Source: Cellulomonas sp. C5510 (lineage in GTDB: Bacteria > Actinomycetota > Actinomycetes > Actinomycetales > Cellulomonadaceae). Taken from it: 64,000 nucleotides of DNA. This document shows positions 26,947 to 36,543 of the stretch, one piece after another; within the stretch, counting starts at the first letter, position 1; every line of letters begins with the position of its first letter. Both the position numbers and the translations under genes were made by a program. The notes under the pieces were generated by a model. The model was not told the DNA's origin, made no database searches, and saw only the letters and a program-made list of their open reading frames with translations. The stretch spans positions 806,001 through 870,000 of the forward strand of contig NZ_CP081862.1 in assembly GCF_019797765.1 (NCBI RefSeq). Direction: 5' to 3'.

Positions 26947-28605
26947 GTGACCACCCCCCGCCCCGCTGCGGTCGTCGTCCTCGCCGCAGGTGAGGGCACC
27001 CGGATGCGTTCGGCCACACCCAAGGTCCTGCACACCCTCGCGGGCCGCTCGATGCTCGGGCACGCGCTCGCCGCGGCCCAGGCGCTCGAGCCCCGGCGGA
27101 CGGCGGTCGTCGTCCGGCACGAGCGCGACCAGGTGGCCGCGCACGCCCGCGAGCTCATGCCCCAGGTCCTGGTCGCCGACCAGGACGACGTGCCGGGCAC
27201 CGGGCGCGCCGTGCAGTGCGCGCTCGCGGTGCTCGACGCCGCCGCCCAGGCCGAGGCGGCGTCCGCGGGGGACGGCCCGGGCGTGCCCGGCTCCGCCGCG
27301 GACGTGCTCGTCGAGGGCCCGGTCGTCGTGCTGGCGGGGGACATCCCGCTGCTCGACGGCGGCACGCTGGCCGAGCTGCTGGCCGCGCACGCCGCGGACG
27401 GCGACGCCGTGACCGTGCTGACCACCGAGGTCGCCGACCCGACCGGGTACGGGCGCATCCTGCGCTCGCAGGACCCGGCCGACGCGGGCGACGTGCTCGG
27501 CATCGTCGAGGAGAAGGACGCGACCGACGAGCAGCGGGCGATCGCCGAGATCAACTCGTCGGTCTACGTGTTCGACGCCGCGGTGCTGCGCGGGGCGTTC
27601 GGCCGGCTCGGGCGCGACAACGCGCAGGGCGAGGTGTACCTGACCGACGTGCTCGCGATCGCGCGGGCGGACGGCGGGCGGGTGCGGGCGCTGCGCACCG
27701 ACGACCCGGTACTCGTCGAGGGCGTCAACGACCGGGCCCAGCTCGCGGTGCTGCGCGCCGAGCTGAACCGCCGCATCCTCGACGACTGGATGCGCTCGGG
27801 CGTGACGGTCGTGGACCCTGCGACGACCTGGGTCGACGTCGACGTCGAGCTCGCGCAGGACGTCACCCTGCTGCCCGGCACCCAGCTGCACGGAGCGACG
27901 TCGGTCGCCTCCGGCGCGACGATCGGCCCGGACACGACCCTGACGGACGTCGAGGTCCACGCCGGCGCGACCGTCGTGCGGACGCACGGGTCGCTCGCGG
28001 TGATCGGCGAGGGCGCCACCGTCGGGCCGTTCGCGTACCTGCGCCCCGGCACCGTGCTCGGTGAGCGCGGCAAGATCGGCACGTTCGTCGAGACGAAGAA
28101 CGCCGAGATCGGCGCCGGCTCCAAGGTCCCGCACCTGTCCTACGTGGGCGACGCGACCATCGGGGAGGAGACGAACATCGGCGCGGCGTCGGTGTTCGTC
28201 AACTACGACGGCGTGCGCAAGCACCGCACCACGATCGGCTCGTACGCCCGTACCGGCTCGGACAACATGTTCGTCGCGCCGGTCACGGTCGGCGACGGCG
28301 CGTACACCGGTGCGGGCTCGGTCATCCGGCACGACGTCCCCCCGGGCGCGCTGGCCGTGAGCGCCGGCGCCCAGCGGAACATCGAGGGCTGGGTCGCCCG
28401 GTCCCGCGCCGGGACCCCGGCCGCCGAGGCCGCCGCCCGCGCGCGAGGCGACGACGACCAGCTCTCGCCCCAGGCGCGCGCCGAGCGTGAGCGCGCCGGA
28501 CGCGCCGCCGGCTCGGGCGTCTACTCGACGCCGCCCCCGCACCTGCCGGACCACCCGGCCCCGCTGCCCGACGCCCAGCCCAGCACGGAGGACACCGCAC
28601 GATGA
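26947..28605 (+). CDS. glmU: Bifunctional N-acetylglucosamine-1-phosphate uridyltransferase / glucosamine-1-phosphate acetyltransferase
   Basis: About 552 residues from GTG 26947 (GGGAG upstream). It makes UDP-GlcNAc for wall and glycan synthesis. The N-terminal pyrophosphorylase domain begins [21 protein letters not shown] and has [10 protein letters not shown] and the [10 protein letters not shown] region; the C-terminal left-handed beta-helix has [42 protein letters not shown] and an acidic/basic Ala-rich tail of about 70 residues longer than in E. coli. Its stop overlaps prs by 4 nt. glmU-prs-rplY-pth is the conserved actinobacterial order. Confidence 0.97.
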   Translation: MTTPRPAAVVVLAAGEGTRMRSATPKVLHTLAGRSMLGHALAAAQALEPRRTAVVVRHERDQVAAHARELMPQVLVADQDDVPGTGRAVQCALAVLDAAAQAEAASAGDGPGVPGSAADVLVEGPVVVLAGDIPLLDGGTLAELLAAHAADGDAVTVLTTEVADPTGYGRILRSQDPADAGDVLGIVEEKDATDEQRAIAEINSSVYVFDAAVLRGAFGRLGRDNAQGEVYLTDVLAIARADGGRVRALRTDDPVLVEGVNDRAQLAVLRAELNRRILDDWMRSGVTVVDPATTWVDVDVELAQDVTLLPGTQLHGATSVASGATIGPDTTLTDVEVHAGATVVRTHGSLAVIGEGATVGPFAYLRPGTVLGERGKIGTFVETKNAEIGAGSKVPHLSYVGDATIGEETNIGAASVFVNYDGVRKHRTTIGSYARTGSDNMFVAPVTVGDGAYTGAGSVIRHDVPPGALAVSAGAQRNIEGWVARSRAGTPAAEAAARARGDDDQLSPQARAERERAGRAAGSGVYSTPPPHLPDHPAPLPDAQPSTEDTAR

Positions 28606-29585
28606 CCGGGATCGTCTCGCAGGACGGTGAGAAGCGGCTCGTCCTGGTCTCGGGTCGTGCGCACCCTGATCTGGCCGCTGCCGTGGCGCAGAGCCTCGAC
28701 ATCGACCTGCTGCCCACGACGGCGTACGACTTCGCGAACGGCGAGATCTACGTGCGGTTCGCCGAGTCGGTGCGCGGCGCGGACGTGTTCGTGCTGCAGA
28801 GCCACGCGGCGCCCATCAACCAGTGGCTGATGGAGCAGTTCCTCATGGTCGACGCGCTCAAGCGCGCCTCGGCCAAGACGATCACCGTGATCGCGCCGTT
28901 CTACGGCTACGCCCGGCAGGACAAGAAGCACCGCGGCCGCGAGCCGATCTCGGCCCGCCTGGTGTCGGACCTGTTCAAGACCGCGGGCGCCGACCGGCTG
29001 ATGAGCGTCGACCTGCACGCCGCGCAGATCCAGGGCTTCTTCGACGGGCCCGTCGACCACCTGTGGGCGATGCCGATCCTCACCGAGTACGTGCGGACCC
29101 GCGTCGACGTGCAGAACGTCACCGTCGTGTCCCCGGACGCCGGCCGCATCCGCGTCGCGGAGCTGTGGGCCCAGAAGCTCGGTGGCGGTCCGCTGGCGTT
29201 CGTCCACAAGTCCCGCGACATCCGGCAGCCCAACAAGACGGTCGCGAACCGCGTCGTCGGCGACGTCGAGGGTCGGACCTGCGTGCTGGTCGACGACCTC
29301 ATCGACACCGCCGGCACGATCACCGGGGCGGTGCGCGTGCTCAAGGAGGCGGGCGCGAAGGACGTCATCGTCGCCGCGACGCACGGCGTGCTGTCCGACC
29401 CCGCGACCGACCGCCTGCAGCAGTGCGGCGCCCGCGAGGTCATCGTCACGGACACCCTGCCGATCCCGGACGAGCACCGGTTCGAGAACCTGACCGTCCT
29501 CTCGATCGCCCCGCTGATCGCCCGCGCGATCCGTGAGGTGTTCGACGACGGCTCGGTCACGAGCCTCTTCGACGGCCAGTCCTGA
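28602..29585 (+). CDS. prs: Ribose-phosphate pyrophosphokinase (PRPP synthetase)
   Basis: The 327-residue cytoplasmic enzyme makes PRPP from ribose 5-phosphate and ATP. Present are [16 protein letters not shown] (ATP site), [15 protein letters not shown] [33 protein letters not shown] (metal-binding His) and the PRPP loop [16 protein letters not shown] at 28602 overlaps the glmU stop (ATGA), so both are translationally coupled. Two large palindromes follow in the intergenic region. Confidence 0.97.
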   Translation: MTGIVSQDGEKRLVLVSGRAHPDLAAAVAQSLDIDLLPTTAYDFANGEIYVRFAESVRGADVFVLQSHAAPINQWLMEQFLMVDALKRASAKTITVIAPFYGYARQDKKHRGREPISARLVSDLFKTAGADRLMSVDLHAAQIQGFFDGPVDHLWAMPILTEYVRTRVDVQNVTVVSPDAGRIRVAELWAQKLGGGPLAFVHKSRDIRQPNKTVANRVVGDVEGRTCVLVDDLIDTAGTITGAVRVLKEAGAKDVIVAATHGVLSDPATDRLQQCGAREVIVTDTLPIPDEHRFENLTVLSIAPLIARAIREVFDDGSVTSLFDGQS

Positions 29586-29632
29586 CCCCGAGCGCGGTCC
29601 CGCGCACCCTCCGCGCGCGCCCCGCCACGCCG

Positions 29633-29688
29633 AGACTCCAGGACACGCCGACCCGGGCGGCGTGCCCCGGGCGTGTCCTGGACTCTCG
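29633..29688. repeat. Long inverted repeat, copy 1 of a duplicated intergenic palindrome
   Basis: Arm GAGACTCCAGGACACGCC (29633-29650) and arm GGCGTGTCCTGGACTCTC (29671-29688) are complementary at 17 of 18 positions with a 20-nt GC-rich loop. The same 18-nt arms recur at 29764-29819. It lies 48 nt after prs and could act as a terminator or be a REP-like element. Confidence 0.8.
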
Positions 29689-29763
29689 ACGCGGGCTGCG
29701 CGCGGACGCAGGGCCTGACCGTGCGTGCCCGCGCGTCCCGCCGCTCGCGCGCGTTCTTGCGGT

Positions 29764-29819
29764 GAGAGTCCAGGACACGCCGGCCGGGAGTCGCGATCCC
29801 GGGCGTGTCCTGGACTCTC
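29764..29819. repeat. Long inverted repeat, copy 2 of the duplicated intergenic palindrome
   Basis: Arms GAGAGTCCAGGACACGCC (29764-29781) and its exact complement (29802-29819) form a perfect 18-bp stem with a 20-nt loop. The arms match copy 1, and both copies have the same arm and loop length; the loops differ (GACCCGGGCGG versus GGCCGGGAGTC). Confidence 0.82.
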
Positions 29820-29974
29820 GGCGCGGCGCGGCGCGTGGGGATGAGCGGGTGCGGGTGGGGGTGCGCGGATGAGCGGGTGCGCGGGTGCGGGTGGATGGGC
29901 GCGGGTACGGGCCGGCACGGGGGAGGGGTGCGGGAGCCGTGGGAGCGGATTCGTCCCGCGGGGTGGGACGCGGG

Positions 29975-30217
29975 TAGTATCGGGGGGTTGCCTCGGCGAG
30001 GGACGTCGGACGGTCGCTCCACGACCCGTCGACGGTCCGGCGGACGGCGCGTCCCGCACCCCAGGGTGCCGCGGACACGGCCGCGCGGACCGCGTCGGAT
30101 CGAGACCACCGATCTCCGTGATCGACTGGGTGGTCCGCCTCCGCGTGCCCGTCCAGCGTCCCGCGTCGAGGCCACCACACCGTCTCGCCCGTCATCCTCT
30201 GCTTCTTGGGAGTCACC
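29975..30217 (+). promoter_or_regulatory. Predicted promoter and long 5' leader of rplY
   Basis: TAGTAT (29975-29980) in CGGGTAGTATCGG is the best -10 candidate, placing about 230 nt of leader before the rplY GTG. The leader begins GGGTTGCCTCGGCGAGG, a small hairpin, and contains GACCACC/GGTGGTC arms (about 30109-30155). No protein frame looks coding. The length suggests structure-based control, possibly ribosomal-protein autoregulation (inference). Confidence 0.4.
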
Positions 30218-30805
30218 GTGTCCGAGGTCAAGCTCGCCGCCACCACCCGCACCGAGTTCGGCAAGGGCGCCGCGCGCCGCCTGCGCCGCGCCCACCAGAT
30301 CCCCGCCGTCCTGTACGGGCACGGCACCGAGCCGGTGCACGTGGCGCTCCCGGGCCACGAGACGATGCTGGCCGTCAAGCAGGCGAACGCCCTGTTCGAG
30401 ATCGAGCTCGAGGGCAAGGCGACCCTGGCGATCGCCAAGGATGTGCAGCGCGACCCGGTCAAGAACGTCATCGAGCACGTCGACCTGCTGATCGTCCGCC
30501 GCGGCGAGAAGGTCACGGTCGAGGTCCCGGTCACCGTCGTGGGCGAGTCCGCCCCGGGCACGATCCACATCGTCGAGACCCAGACGCTGACCCTCCAGGC
30601 CGAGGCCACGCACCTGCCCGAGCACGTCGAGGTCTCGATCGAGGGCCTGCAGGCCGGCACCGCGCTGACCGCCGGCGAGCTCGCCCTGCCGACGGGCGCC
30701 CTGCTCGAGGGTGACGCCGAGCAGGTCATCGTGACCGTCACGGTCCCGACCGTGTCCGCCGAGGACCGTGCCGCGGACCAGGCCGCCGAGGCCGCCGCGG
30801 AGTGA
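30218..30805 (+). CDS. rplY: 50S ribosomal protein L25 (CTC-type, with C-terminal TL5 domain)
   Basis: 195 residues from GTG 30218, chosen because GGGAG is 5 nt upstream. The N-terminal L25 domain ([27 protein letters not shown], 5S rRNA binding) is followed by the CTC beta domain ([35 protein letters not shown] split across the chain, about residues 95-180) and a short acidic Ala/Glu tail. CTC-type L25 is the usual actinobacterial form. Preceded by a long leader and followed by a strong hairpin before pth. Confidence 0.96.
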   Translation: MSEVKLAATTRTEFGKGAARRLRRAHQIPAVLYGHGTEPVHVALPGHETMLAVKQANALFEIELEGKATLAIAKDVQRDPVKNVIEHVDLLIVRRGEKVTVEVPVTVVGESAPGTIHIVETQTLTLQAEATHLPEHVEVSIEGLQAGTALTAGELALPTGALLEGDAEQVIVTVTVPTVSAEDRAADQAAEAAAE

Positions 30806-30850
30806 TCCGCCCGGCGCGCCCCCTCCAGGGGGCAGCGCCGACCGCGCTGG

Positions 30851-30885
30851 GGACGCCCGGTACCGTGCCACGGTGCCGGGCGTCC
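30851..30885 (+). terminator. Hairpin between rplY and pth
   Basis: GGACGCCCGG (30851-30860) pairs with CCGGGCGTCC (30876-30885), extended inward by six more pairs to a 3-nt loop, 16 bp in all with one G-T. No T-run. It may terminate or attenuate transcription between rplY and pth. Confidence 0.65.
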
Positions 30886-30938
30886 GGCATGCGGGGCGCC
30901 GAGCGGTGCCCCCGACGACGAGAGGGAGTGGCGCCGCG

Positions 30939-31559
30939 ATGAGCGAGGGGCGCTGGCTGGTGGTCGGCCTGGGGAACCCGGGGCCGCAGTACGCCGGCAA
31001 CCGGCACAACGTCGGGCAGATGGTGCTCGACGAGCTGGCGCGGCGCTCGGGGGCGTCGTTCGGGTCGAAGGGCGGCGTGCTGTCCCGGCGCCCGCAGGCC
31101 GCCACCGCGGAGGTGCGCATCGGCACGCTGCCCGGCGGTGCGCCCGGTCCGAGGGCCGTCCTCGCCAAGCCGACCACCTTCATGAACACGTCCGGCGGGC
31201 CGGTCGCGGCGCTCGCGCGGTACTACGACGTGCCGGCGGAGCGGGTGGTGCTGGTGCACGACGAGCTCGACATCCCGTTCGGCGAGATCAAGCTGAAGCT
31301 GGGCGGGGGCGAGGGCGGGCACAACGGTCTGCGGGACACGTCCAAGGCGCTCGGCACCAAGGACTACCTGCGGGTGCGGGTGGGCATCGGCCGGCCGCCG
31401 GGGCGGATGGACGCGGCGGACTTCGTGCTGCGCGACTTCGCGAAGCCGGAGCAGAAGGAGCTGCCGTTCCTGCTCGACGACGCGGCGGACGCCGTCGAGC
31501 TGCTGGTGACGGAGGGCCTGGAGCGCGCGCAGCTCCGCTTCCACACCCGCACCCGCTGA
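30939..31559 (+). CDS. pth: Peptidyl-tRNA hydrolase
   Basis: 206 residues from ATG 30939 (GGGAG about 10 nt upstream). It recycles peptidyl-tRNA released during translation. [22 protein letters not shown] holds the substrate-binding Asn and catalytic His; further motifs are [29 protein letters not shown] (catalytic Asp) and [12 protein letters not shown]. It ends the glmU-prs-rplY-pth block; the exopolysaccharide locus begins about 330 nt downstream. Confidence 0.97.
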   Translation: MSEGRWLVVGLGNPGPQYAGNRHNVGQMVLDELARRSGASFGSKGGVLSRRPQAATAEVRIGTLPGGAPGPRAVLAKPTTFMNTSGGPVAALARYYDVPAERVVLVHDELDIPFGEIKLKLGGGEGGHNGLRDTSKALGTKDYLRVRVGIGRPPGRMDAADFVLRDFAKPEQKELPFLLDDAADAVELLVTEGLERAQLRFHTRTR

Positions 31560-31582
31560 CCGGGTCGCGCGCAGCAGCCCGC

Positions 31583-31651
31583 TCGAGGTCGTCACCTCGG
31601 CCCGAGGTCGTCACGCCGACGTGACGACCTCGGCCCGGAGCGACGACCTCG
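31583..31651. repeat. Nested palindromes of GAGGTCGTCAC downstream of pth
   Basis: CGAGGTCGTCACG (31603-31615) and its exact complement (31620-31632) form a 13-bp stem with a CCGA loop. Flanking partial copies, GAGGTcgtcACCTC (31585-31598) and GACGACCTCG (about 31642-31651), add alternative pairings. Probably a terminator for pth/barrier to the next unit, or a repeat element. Confidence 0.7.
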
Positions 31652-31806
31652 CGGTGTGTCCGGGGCGGGTGGCGGGCGCGTGGCGGGTGTTGTCGCAGGC
31701 CCGGGGCGTGCGGTGCGGCATCCGGGTGACACCGGGGTGGGAGCGCGTCCAGCGCGGGTGTCGTCGCAGGTCAGCGCCCCGCCGATCGCCCATACGGGTG
31801 CGAAAG

Positions 31807-31858
31807 GGGTGAAAACGGACAGATCGGGCGGACTGGGGCAAACCCGCTGATATAGCCT
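31807..31858 (+). promoter_or_regulatory. Exopolysaccharide-locus motif A (GGGTGAAAACGGACA) and -10 of the first operon
   Basis: GGGTGAAAACGGACA (31807-31821) is followed 31 nt later by TAGCCT (31853-31858), a probable -10, and then by the priming transferase ATG 35 nt further. The GGGTGAA and AAAnCGGACA parts recur at five other intergenic sites of this locus. A GGCATCCGGGTGAC 14-mer at 31717-31730 is also found at 53715-53728. Confidence 0.55.
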
Positions 31859-31893
31859 CAAGTCACACCAACGCCGCCCGGGGGGACCCAGAC

Positions 31894-33456
31894 ATGAGCC
31901 TGCTCGACGATCACGACGTGTCGCGCTCCGCCGAGCGCGCCGTCGCGGCGACGGAGGCCGGACCCTCGACCGAGCACGACGCCGCCGAACGCCGGCGCGC
32001 CGCCCGCGGACCGCGGCTCTCCTGGGCCTCCGACCGCCCGTTCCACGAGCCCCTCGGCACCGCCGCGCCCTCCCGATGGCGCAGCCAGCACGCGACGTAC
32101 CAGATCGAGACGCTGGCACGGGACGTGGTGCTGGCCACCTGCATCCCGACGCTGCTGCTGTTCCTCATGCACGGGGTGTCGCTGCTCCAGCTGTCCTGGG
32201 GCCTGATGATCGGCGTGCTGTTCATCGCGATGGTCGCCGTCGAGCGCGGCTACGACCGGCAGGTGATCGGCGACGGGCACCTGGAGTTCGAGGCGGTGAT
32301 CCGCGGCGGTGTGCTCAGCGCCGCGGGGCTGGCCCTGCTGGCGGTCGGCCTGGACGTCGACGTGCCGCGCACCATCGTGTTCTTCGCGCTGCCGCTGGTG
32401 GTGCTGGTGCTCATCACCGCCCGCCACGTCGCGCGCCGGGCCCTGCACCGGCGCCGGGCGGCCGGGGAGTCCATGCGTCGCACGCTCGTGGTGGGGGACG
32501 CGTCGTCGATCACGCACGTCGTGGACGACCTGCGCGGGCTCCCGCAGTACGGCTACCACATCGCCGGTGTGTGCGTCCCGTCCTTCGACGGGTCGCTGCC
32601 GCCCCTCGGGGTCCCCGTGCTCGGGTCCGTCTCCGACGTCGTGCAGGTGGCGGTCGACGGAGAGTTCGACGTCGTCATCGTCACCGGCTCCGAGCTGTCC
32701 GGCCAGGCGCTGCGCCGGCTGTCGTGGGCGCTGCAGCGCACGCGCACCGAGCTGGTCGTCGCGCCCGGGATCGTCGAGGTGTTCGGCCCGCGTGTCACGC
32801 TGGAGCCCACGGCCGGCCTCTCGCTGATCCACGTGAACGCCGCCGAGTCGCGCCGCTCGCGGATCATCGCCAAGCGCGCGTTCGACACCGCGTTCTCGGC
32901 GGGCGCGCTGCTCGCGCTGCTGCCGGTGCTGGTCGTCATCGCGGTCGCGGTGAAGGTCACGAGCCCCGGGCCTGTGCTGTTCCGCCAGACGCGGGTCGGC
33001 AAGGAGGGCCGCGAGTTCTCGATGCTGAAGTTCCGCAGCATGGTGGTCGACGCCGAGGAGCGGCTCGCGGAGCTGCGCGCGGCGAACCAGGCCGACGGCC
33101 CCCTGTTCAAGATGGACCGCGACCCGCGCATCACGCGCATCGGGCACTTCCTGCGCAAGCACTCCCTGGACGAGCTGCCGCAGCTGTTCAACGTGGTCAA
33201 GGGCGACATGGCGCTGGTCGGTCCCCGGCCGCCGCTGCCGTTCGAGGTCGCCCAGTACCGCGAGTCGGCGCGCCGCCGCCTGCTGGTCAAGCCGGGTCTC
33301 ACCGGCCTGTGGCAGATCAGCGGCCGCGCGGACCTGGCGTGGGAGGAGGCCGTGAAGCTCGACCTGCGGTACGTCGAGAACTGGTCGATCGCCTTCGACC
33401 TGATGATCCTGTGGCGCACCTTCTACGTCGTCGTGAGCGGGCATGGCGGGCGGTGA
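31894..33456 (+). CDS. Polyprenyl glycosylphosphotransferase (priming sugar-phosphate transferase, WbaP/CpsE-like)
   Basis: The 520-residue membrane enzyme starts glycan assembly by moving a hexose-1-phosphate from a nucleotide sugar to undecaprenyl phosphate. Four N-terminal helices (about 75-180), a Rossmann-like middle region (RTLVVGDASSI, about 198) and the C-terminal bacterial sugar transferase domain (about 325-520) are seen. Diagnostic motifs: KRAFDTAFSAGALL, PGPVLFRQTRVGKEGREFSMLKFRSM, RRIGxFLR-like ITRIGHFLRKHSLDELPQLFNVVKGDM, LVGPRPPLP and KPGLTGLWQISGR. GGGGGGA precedes the ATG. First gene of the plus-strand operon to 37763. Confidence 0.95.
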   Translation: MSLLDDHDVSRSAERAVAATEAGPSTEHDAAERRRAARGPRLSWASDRPFHEPLGTAAPSRWRSQHATYQIETLARDVVLATCIPTLLLFLMHGVSLLQLSWGLMIGVLFIAMVAVERGYDRQVIGDGHLEFEAVIRGGVLSAAGLALLAVGLDVDVPRTIVFFALPLVVLVLITARHVARRALHRRRAAGESMRRTLVVGDASSITHVVDDLRGLPQYGYHIAGVCVPSFDGSLPPLGVPVLGSVSDVVQVAVDGEFDVVIVTGSELSGQALRRLSWALQRTRTELVVAPGIVEVFGPRVTLEPTAGLSLIHVNAAESRRSRIIAKRAFDTAFSAGALLALLPVLVVIAVAVKVTSPGPVLFRQTRVGKEGREFSMLKFRSMVVDAEERLAELRAANQADGPLFKMDRDPRITRIGHFLRKHSLDELPQLFNVVKGDMALVGPRPPLPFEVAQYRESARRRLLVKPGLTGLWQISGRADLAWEEAVKLDLRYVENWSIAFDLMILWRTFYVVVSGHGGR

Positions 33457-34612
33457 GCGCGTCGCGCTGGCGCACGACTACGCCACCCAGCGCGGCGGGG
33501 CGGAGCGCGTCGCGCTGGTGATGGCGCAGGCGTTCCCGGACGCGCCCCTGTACACGACGCTCTACCACCCGCGGGGCACGTTCCCGGAGTTCGGGCCCCT
33601 CGACGTGCGGACGAGCCCGCTGGACCGCGTCGGGCTGCTGCGTCGCCACCACCGGCTGGCGCTGCCGCTGCTGGCGCCCGCCGTGAGGGCGACGCCGATC
33701 GAGGCGGACGTGGTGCTGGCGTCGTCGACCGGGTGGGCGCACGGGTTCCCGACGTCGGGCCGCAAGGTCGTCTACTGCCACGCCCCCGCGCGCTGGCTGT
33801 ACCAGACCGACCGGTACCTCGGCCCGGCCGGCGGCGCCCAGCGGTGGCTCGCCGCCCGCGCCCTCGGCCTGCTGGCCCCCGGCCTGCGGCGCTGGGACCG
33901 CCGGGCCGCAGGGACCGCCGACCGGTACCTCGCGAACTCGACCGTGACGGCCCGGGCGATCCGGGAGACCTACGGGATCGAGGCGGAGATCCTCCCGCCG
34001 CCCCCCGCGATGCTGCCCGCCGGTGAGGAGACCGCGCCCGACGGTGTCGAGCCGGGCTTCCTGCTGTGCGTCGCGCGGCTGCTGCCCTACAAGAACGTGG
34101 ACGTCGTCGTGGAGGCCGTGCGCCGGATGCCGGGAACGCGCCTCGTGGTGGTCGGCGACGGCCCCGAGCGGGCGTCGCTCGCCCAGCGGGTGCGCGACCT
34201 GCCGCGGGTCCGGCTCGTCGGGCGCGTCGACGACGCCCGGCTGCGCTGGCTGTACCGGCACTGCGCCGCCCTCGTCGCCGCGTCCTACGAGGACTACGGC
34301 CTGTCGCCGCTGGAGGCCGCGGCCTTCGGTCGCCCGTCCGTGGTCCTGCGTGACGGCGGCTACCTCGACACCGTCCGCGACGGCGTCACCGGGGAGCTCT
34401 TCGACGCCCCCGACCCCGACCTGGTGGCCGAGGCCGCCGGGCGCGCGCTGGACCGCACCTGGGACCCCCGGGTGCTGACGGCGCACGCCGACGAGTTCGC
34501 CGCGGGGCGGTTCGTCGCGCGGCTGCACGCGATCGCCCGCGAGGAGCTCGCGCACGCGGCCGGCACCCGGCCCCGCCTCGAGACCGTCCCGACCGAAAGG
34601 CGCCCCCGATGA
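33443..34612 (+). CDS. Glycosyltransferase family 4 protein
   Basis: The 389-residue GT-B enzyme begins VALAHDYATQRGGAERVALVMAQAFPD (nucleotide-sugar-independent N-domain with GGAE loop) and has VVYCHAPARWLYQ, a C-domain with CVARLLPYKNVDVVVEAVRRMP, VVGDGPERASL and the donor-binding EDYGLSPLEAAAFGRPSVV (E-x7-E motif). It overlaps the priming gene by 14 nt. It probably adds an early sugar to the lipid-linked intermediate; donor and acceptor cannot be read from sequence. Confidence 0.92.
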   Translation: MAGGERVALAHDYATQRGGAERVALVMAQAFPDAPLYTTLYHPRGTFPEFGPLDVRTSPLDRVGLLRRHHRLALPLLAPAVRATPIEADVVLASSTGWAHGFPTSGRKVVYCHAPARWLYQTDRYLGPAGGAQRWLAARALGLLAPGLRRWDRRAAGTADRYLANSTVTARAIRETYGIEAEILPPPPAMLPAGEETAPDGVEPGFLLCVARLLPYKNVDVVVEAVRRMPGTRLVVVGDGPERASLAQRVRDLPRVRLVGRVDDARLRWLYRHCAALVAASYEDYGLSPLEAAAFGRPSVVLRDGGYLDTVRDGVTGELFDAPDPDLVAEAAGRALDRTWDPRVLTAHADEFAAGRFVARLHAIAREELAHAAGTRPRLETVPTERRPR

Positions 34613-36543
34613 CCCTGCAGGACATGTTCCGGACCATCTGGTTCGGCAAGTGGCTGGTGCTGGTGTCCGTCCTGGCGGCGCTCGCGGGAGCCTGGCTCTA
34701 CGTCGACCGCCAGGAGCCGGAGTACGCGGCCGAGGCGACCGTGCAGATCGTCGGGACCGAGACGCTGTCCGAGGCCGGCATCCGGCTGGAGAGCGACCCG
34801 GCGCTCGTGACGGGCGACGGGGTGACGACGACGGCCGCGACCGCCCTGGGCGACCCGGGCCTCGCCGACGACCTCGCGGCCCGCACGTCGGCCGAGTACG
34901 CGCTGGAGAACCCCAACAACGTCGTCGTCACCGAGACCGGGCTGGACCCGCAGGACACCGTCGAGGCCGCGAACGCCGTCGCCACGGCGTACGTCGCGGC
35001 GCTGCAGTCGCAGTTCGACGACGACGTCGCCGCGATGCAGAAGCGCCTCGACGGGCTCGCCGTGAGCATCGACGAGCAGCAGCAGGCGATCACGGAGTCC
35101 CGGAGGGCGGCCGCCGCGGCGGCCGCGAACGCGAACCCCGACGCCCAGGTGGACCCGGTCGAGGGCCTGCTCGAGGCCCAGTACTCGACGACGATGGAGC
35201 AGTACCAGACGCTGTCGTCGCAGCTCACGCAGGCGCAGCTGCTGGCCTCCCCCGCCTCGATCCTCCAGAACGCGGTGCACGGCACGCTCGTGAGCCTCCC
35301 GCCGATGCTGGTGTACGCCGTCGCGGGGCTGGCGGGCCTGCTGGTCGGCATCGGCCTCGCGGTGGTCCGGCGCGGCCTGGACACCAAGATCCGCACGACG
35401 GGCGCGGCGCGCCGATCGGCGGGCGCCCCGGTGCTCGCCCGTCTGTCCGGCACGGGCGCGGCGCTGAAGTCGTACGAGGCGGAGGGCACGCTCCCGGTCG
35501 CCCGGCGCGAGGCGACGGCGTACACCCGGTCCGTCCGCGAGCTCCGCACCGCCCTGCAGGCGGCGGTCGAGAACGACTCGGGCAGCGCCGTGATCGTGGT
35601 GACGGCGGCGGACGTCGAGACGCCGCGCTCGTTCGTGGCGGCCAACCTGGCGGCGTCGTGGGCGCTGTCCGGACGCAGCGTCGTGGTGCTGTCCGGTGAC
35701 CTGCGTCAGCCGCGCCTCAACGCGCTGCTGCCGGCGTCCGCCGACGCCCCGGCCCCGTCCGGCCGTGACGGCGCGCGCAACCGCACCGCGGCGGTCCCGA
35801 CCGCGATCCCGCACCTGTCCGTGCACCCCGCCCTCCAGACGGAGCTGGACCCCGCCGACTACCTCGCGAGCGACGAGGTGCGCGCGCTGGTGGAGCAGCT
35901 GCGACGCGCCGCGGACGTGGTGATCATCGACGCGCCGCCGATGCTGGTCGCGGCCGACGCCACCATCCTCGGCTCCTACGCGGACGGCGTGCTGCTGGCC
36001 GTGACGGTCGGGCACACCGCCGCGGCGGCTGTCGAGGAGTCGGCCGAGCGCCTGCGCGCCGCGAACGCCGCGCTGCTGGGCCTGGCGCTCGAGGGCACCG
36101 GCGAGCGTCGGCACGTGGCCTACGAGGCGACGTACGCCTACACCGGTGCGGCGGTCGAGCCCGGGGACGTCGCCGACGACGATCGGGCGTCCGGCGCGAG
36201 CGGCACGGTGCAGGACGCGAGCGCCGCCGGCGGGCCCGCGGGCGGTGGCGACGCCGGATCCGAGCCCGCCGCGGGGCCGGGCCGGGCGGACGACGCCGGC
36301 AAGGGCGCGGCGGACGACGCCGGGCCGGGCGCGGCGGACGACGCCGGGCCGGGCCGGGCGGACGACGCCGGGCCGGACGAGACCGACGGGGCGGTCGAGG
36401 GCGACGACACCGCGCGCGACGGCCGGGTCCCGACCCCCGCGCCGGGTCCCGGTGGCCGGGCGTCGGAGGAGTCGGGCACGGGGCCGGGCGCCGGCGACCG
36501 CGGCCGGAAGGACCGCGCGCCGGTCGTCGCCGAGACGACGTGA
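34609..36543 (+). CDS. Wzz-type chain-length/BY-kinase-like protein with degenerate P-loop
   Basis: The 644-residue protein has a Wzz domain with helices at about 14-32 and 233-252 flanking a coiled-coil-forming periplasmic region, then a BY-kinase-like domain (about 290-500). Walker A' (VVVLSGDLRQP, about 358) and Walker B (VVIIDAPP, about 437) are recognisable, but the Walker A position (IVVTAADVETPRSF, about 328) lacks the GK(S/T), so ATP binding is doubtful. YEATYAY near 506 is the only Tyr group; the last 120 residues are a low-complexity ADDAGPG repeat tail. It probably sets polymer length without kinase activity. ATGA overlap with the upstream gene. Confidence 0.88.
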   Translation: MTLQDMFRTIWFGKWLVLVSVLAALAGAWLYVDRQEPEYAAEATVQIVGTETLSEAGIRLESDPALVTGDGVTTTAATALGDPGLADDLAARTSAEYALENPNNVVVTETGLDPQDTVEAANAVATAYVAALQSQFDDDVAAMQKRLDGLAVSIDEQQQAITESRRAAAAAAANANPDAQVDPVEGLLEAQYSTTMEQYQTLSSQLTQAQLLASPASILQNAVHGTLVSLPPMLVYAVAGLAGLLVGIGLAVVRRGLDTKIRTTGAARRSAGAPVLARLSGTGAALKSYEAEGTLPVARREATAYTRSVRELRTALQAAVENDSGSAVIVVTAADVETPRSFVAANLAASWALSGRSVVVLSGDLRQPRLNALLPASADAPAPSGRDGARNRTAAVPTAIPHLSVHPALQTELDPADYLASDEVRALVEQLRRAADVVIIDAPPMLVAADATILGSYADGVLLAVTVGHTAAAAVEESAERLRAANAALLGLALEGTGERRHVAYEATYAYTGAAVEPGDVADDDRASGASGTVQDASAAGGPAGGGDAGSEPAAGPGRADDAGKGAADDAGPGAADDAGPGRADDAGPDETDGAVEGDDTARDGRVPTPAPGPGGRASEESGTGPGAGDRGRKDRAPVVAETT

